From: Elusimicrobiota bacterium
Lineage (GTDB): Bacteria; CG03; SLGR01; PWQF01
Assembly: GCA_003558145.1 (NCBI GenBank)
Contig: PWMP01000070.1
Location: 1 to 6,009, forward strand
Direction: 5' to 3'
Length of the DNA: 6,009 nt
This document shows positions 5,378 to 6,009 of the stretch, piece by piece. A model generated the notes under the pieces. It was given only the letters and a program-made list of their open reading frames with translations. It was not told where the DNA came from and ran no database searches. The number at the start of each line of letters is the position of its first letter. Position 1 is the stretch's first letter. The translations under genes were made by a program, and so were the position numbers.

Positions 5378-6009
5378 TTATGAGAAAAGCTCAGAGAGTG
5401 TGGGATGAGCAAAAATGAGCTCATTAAATTCACTGATTGTCATTTTATTATATACAGGGGCGCTCATTATATGGATCAGTTCGGTTGATTCGGGCCCGGC
5501 AGCAGCCGCGCCGAGTATAGCACCGGAAGATATATCATAAATAACTTTAACAAAGCCCCTCGTGTCTCCTTTTATCAGAGCTTTGGAATTTGCTTTAAAG
5601 TAGTTCTTTTTAACGGCAATTTTTATTCCCGCTTCTTTTGCCTGGCGTTCGGTCATTCCTATTGCACCAACCTGGGGATTTGAAAAAACAACTCTGGGAA
5701 CAATAGCGTAATTTATACCCTTTATATCTTCACCGGCTGCCTGCAGAGCAGCTTTCTTTCCTTCTGCAGTTGCGGTATGGGCAAGCATGGGAGTGTCTAT
5801 TACATCGCCGGCGGCAAAGATGTCAGGATTTGACGTTTTGAATTTTTCCGCAAGTTCTATGAAACCATTAGTTGTTTTCACTCCCGCTTTCTCAAGCTTG
5901 AGAGTCTTTGTCAGGGGTTTTCTGCCGGCGGCTGCCAGCAGCAGTCCCGCATAAAAAGAACCAGCGCTCTCAGTTGTGATTTCAATGCCATCCGGATTTT
6001 CAGATGTCC
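5378..6009 (-). CDS. lpd: Dihydrolipoamide-dehydrogenase-type pyridine nucleotide-disulfide oxidoreductase, C-terminal part (5' end outside window)
   Basis: The frame is open to the right edge, so 209 C-terminal residues are visible; a GTG at 5881 is internal, not a start. In order: the end of the NAD domain with AAAGRKPLT (fragment residues 25-33) and LEKAGV (38-43), the second FAD-contact motif SNPDIFAAGDV, then the dimerisation domain beginning near YAIVPRVVFSNPQVGAIG, with GPESTELIH and the terminal AHPTLSE. The His and Glu of HPTLSE are the proton-relay dyad of dihydrolipoamide dehydrogenase, the E3 subunit that reoxidises lipoyl groups with NAD+ in 2-oxoacid dehydrogenase and glycine cleavage complexes. 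There is no Cys-Cys tail, so mercuric reductase is unlikely. Two oddities: the usual first His of HxHPT is Phe, and the protein ends two residues after LSE+L, shorter than typical. The redox-active CxxxxC is outside the window, so the exact enzyme is not proven. Confidence 0.85.
   Translation of the reverse strand, partial: TSENPDGIEITTESAGSFYAGLLLAAAGRKPLTKTLKLEKAGVKTTNGFIELAEKFKTSNPDIFAAGDVIDTPMLAHTATAEGKKAALQAAGEDIKGINYAIVPRVVFSNPQVGAIGMTERQAKEAGIKIAVKKNYFKANSKALIKGDTRGFVKVIYDISSGAILGAAAAGPESTELIHIMSAPVYNKMTISEFNELIFAHPTLSELFS

Noticed and set aside
5173..5418. Plus-strand 81-codon frame crossing the intergenic region
   Set aside because: It spans the ROK kinase N-terminus, its promoter and the neighbouring terminator, and its translation is a low-complexity Tyr/Leu/Phe-rich string with no good ribosome binding site.
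5378..5881. Treating the GTG at 5881 as the start of a complete 167-residue protein
   Set aside because: The frame continues upstream with recognisable dihydrolipoamide dehydrogenase sequence (AAAGRKP, LEKAGV) to the window edge, so this is a fragment of a longer gene.
5891..5902. Perfect 12-bp palindrome CTCAAGCTTGAG
   Set aside because: It lies within conserved coding sequence (Leu-Lys-Leu-Glu of the LEKAGV region) and is most simply a coding coincidence.

Overview
This window is a compact bacterial chromosomal segment in which every gene I can support lies on the minus strand, so transcription runs from high to low coordinates. It is moderately AT-rich, with short intergenic gaps, Shine-Dalgarno sites of the AGGAG type and sigma70-like promoters. 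Rubredoxin points to an anaerobic or microaerobic lifestyle. I cannot place the organism. The mixture of a UbiB-family protein, a bS22-like microprotein and unfamiliar hypotheticals would fit an uncultured anaerobic lineage, but that is only a guess.

Right to left (5' to 3' on the minus strand): (1) 5378-6009 is the C-terminal part of a dihydrolipoamide-dehydrogenase-type flavoprotein, closed by a hairpin terminator at 5351-5373. (2) A TTGACT/TATATT promoter (5288-5317) serves a ROK-family sugar kinase (4304-5218), followed after 42 nt by a 104-residue coiled-coil protein of unknown function (3947-4261). (3) A 178-nt gap holds a 21-bp two-part dyad and a second promoter, which starts transcription almost exactly at the ATG of a UbiB/ABC1/ADCK-family protein (2107-3768). 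A rubredoxin (1916-2077) follows 29 nt downstream. (4) A third promoter (1859-1887), again ending within a few bases of an ATG and overlapped by an inverted repeat, heads a probable four-gene unit: an unrecognised 223-residue protein (1178-1849), a 31-residue extremely basic microprotein (1040-1135), a MoxR-type AAA+ ATPase (47-1030), and the first 19 codons of a DUF58-like protein (1-57) whose GTG start overlaps the moxR stop.

Functionally this is mostly housekeeping and redox material: lipoamide or flavin redox, sugar phosphorylation, a membrane-anchored atypical kinase/ATPase with an electron carrier, and a MoxR/DUF58 chaperone-like pair. I see no mobile element, CRISPR array, tRNA or rRNA. 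The points most worth a second look are two apparently leaderless (or nearly leaderless) transcription starts, the microprotein between the unknown gene and moxR, and the dyad upstream of the UbiB gene. No intergenic gap exceeds 300 bases.
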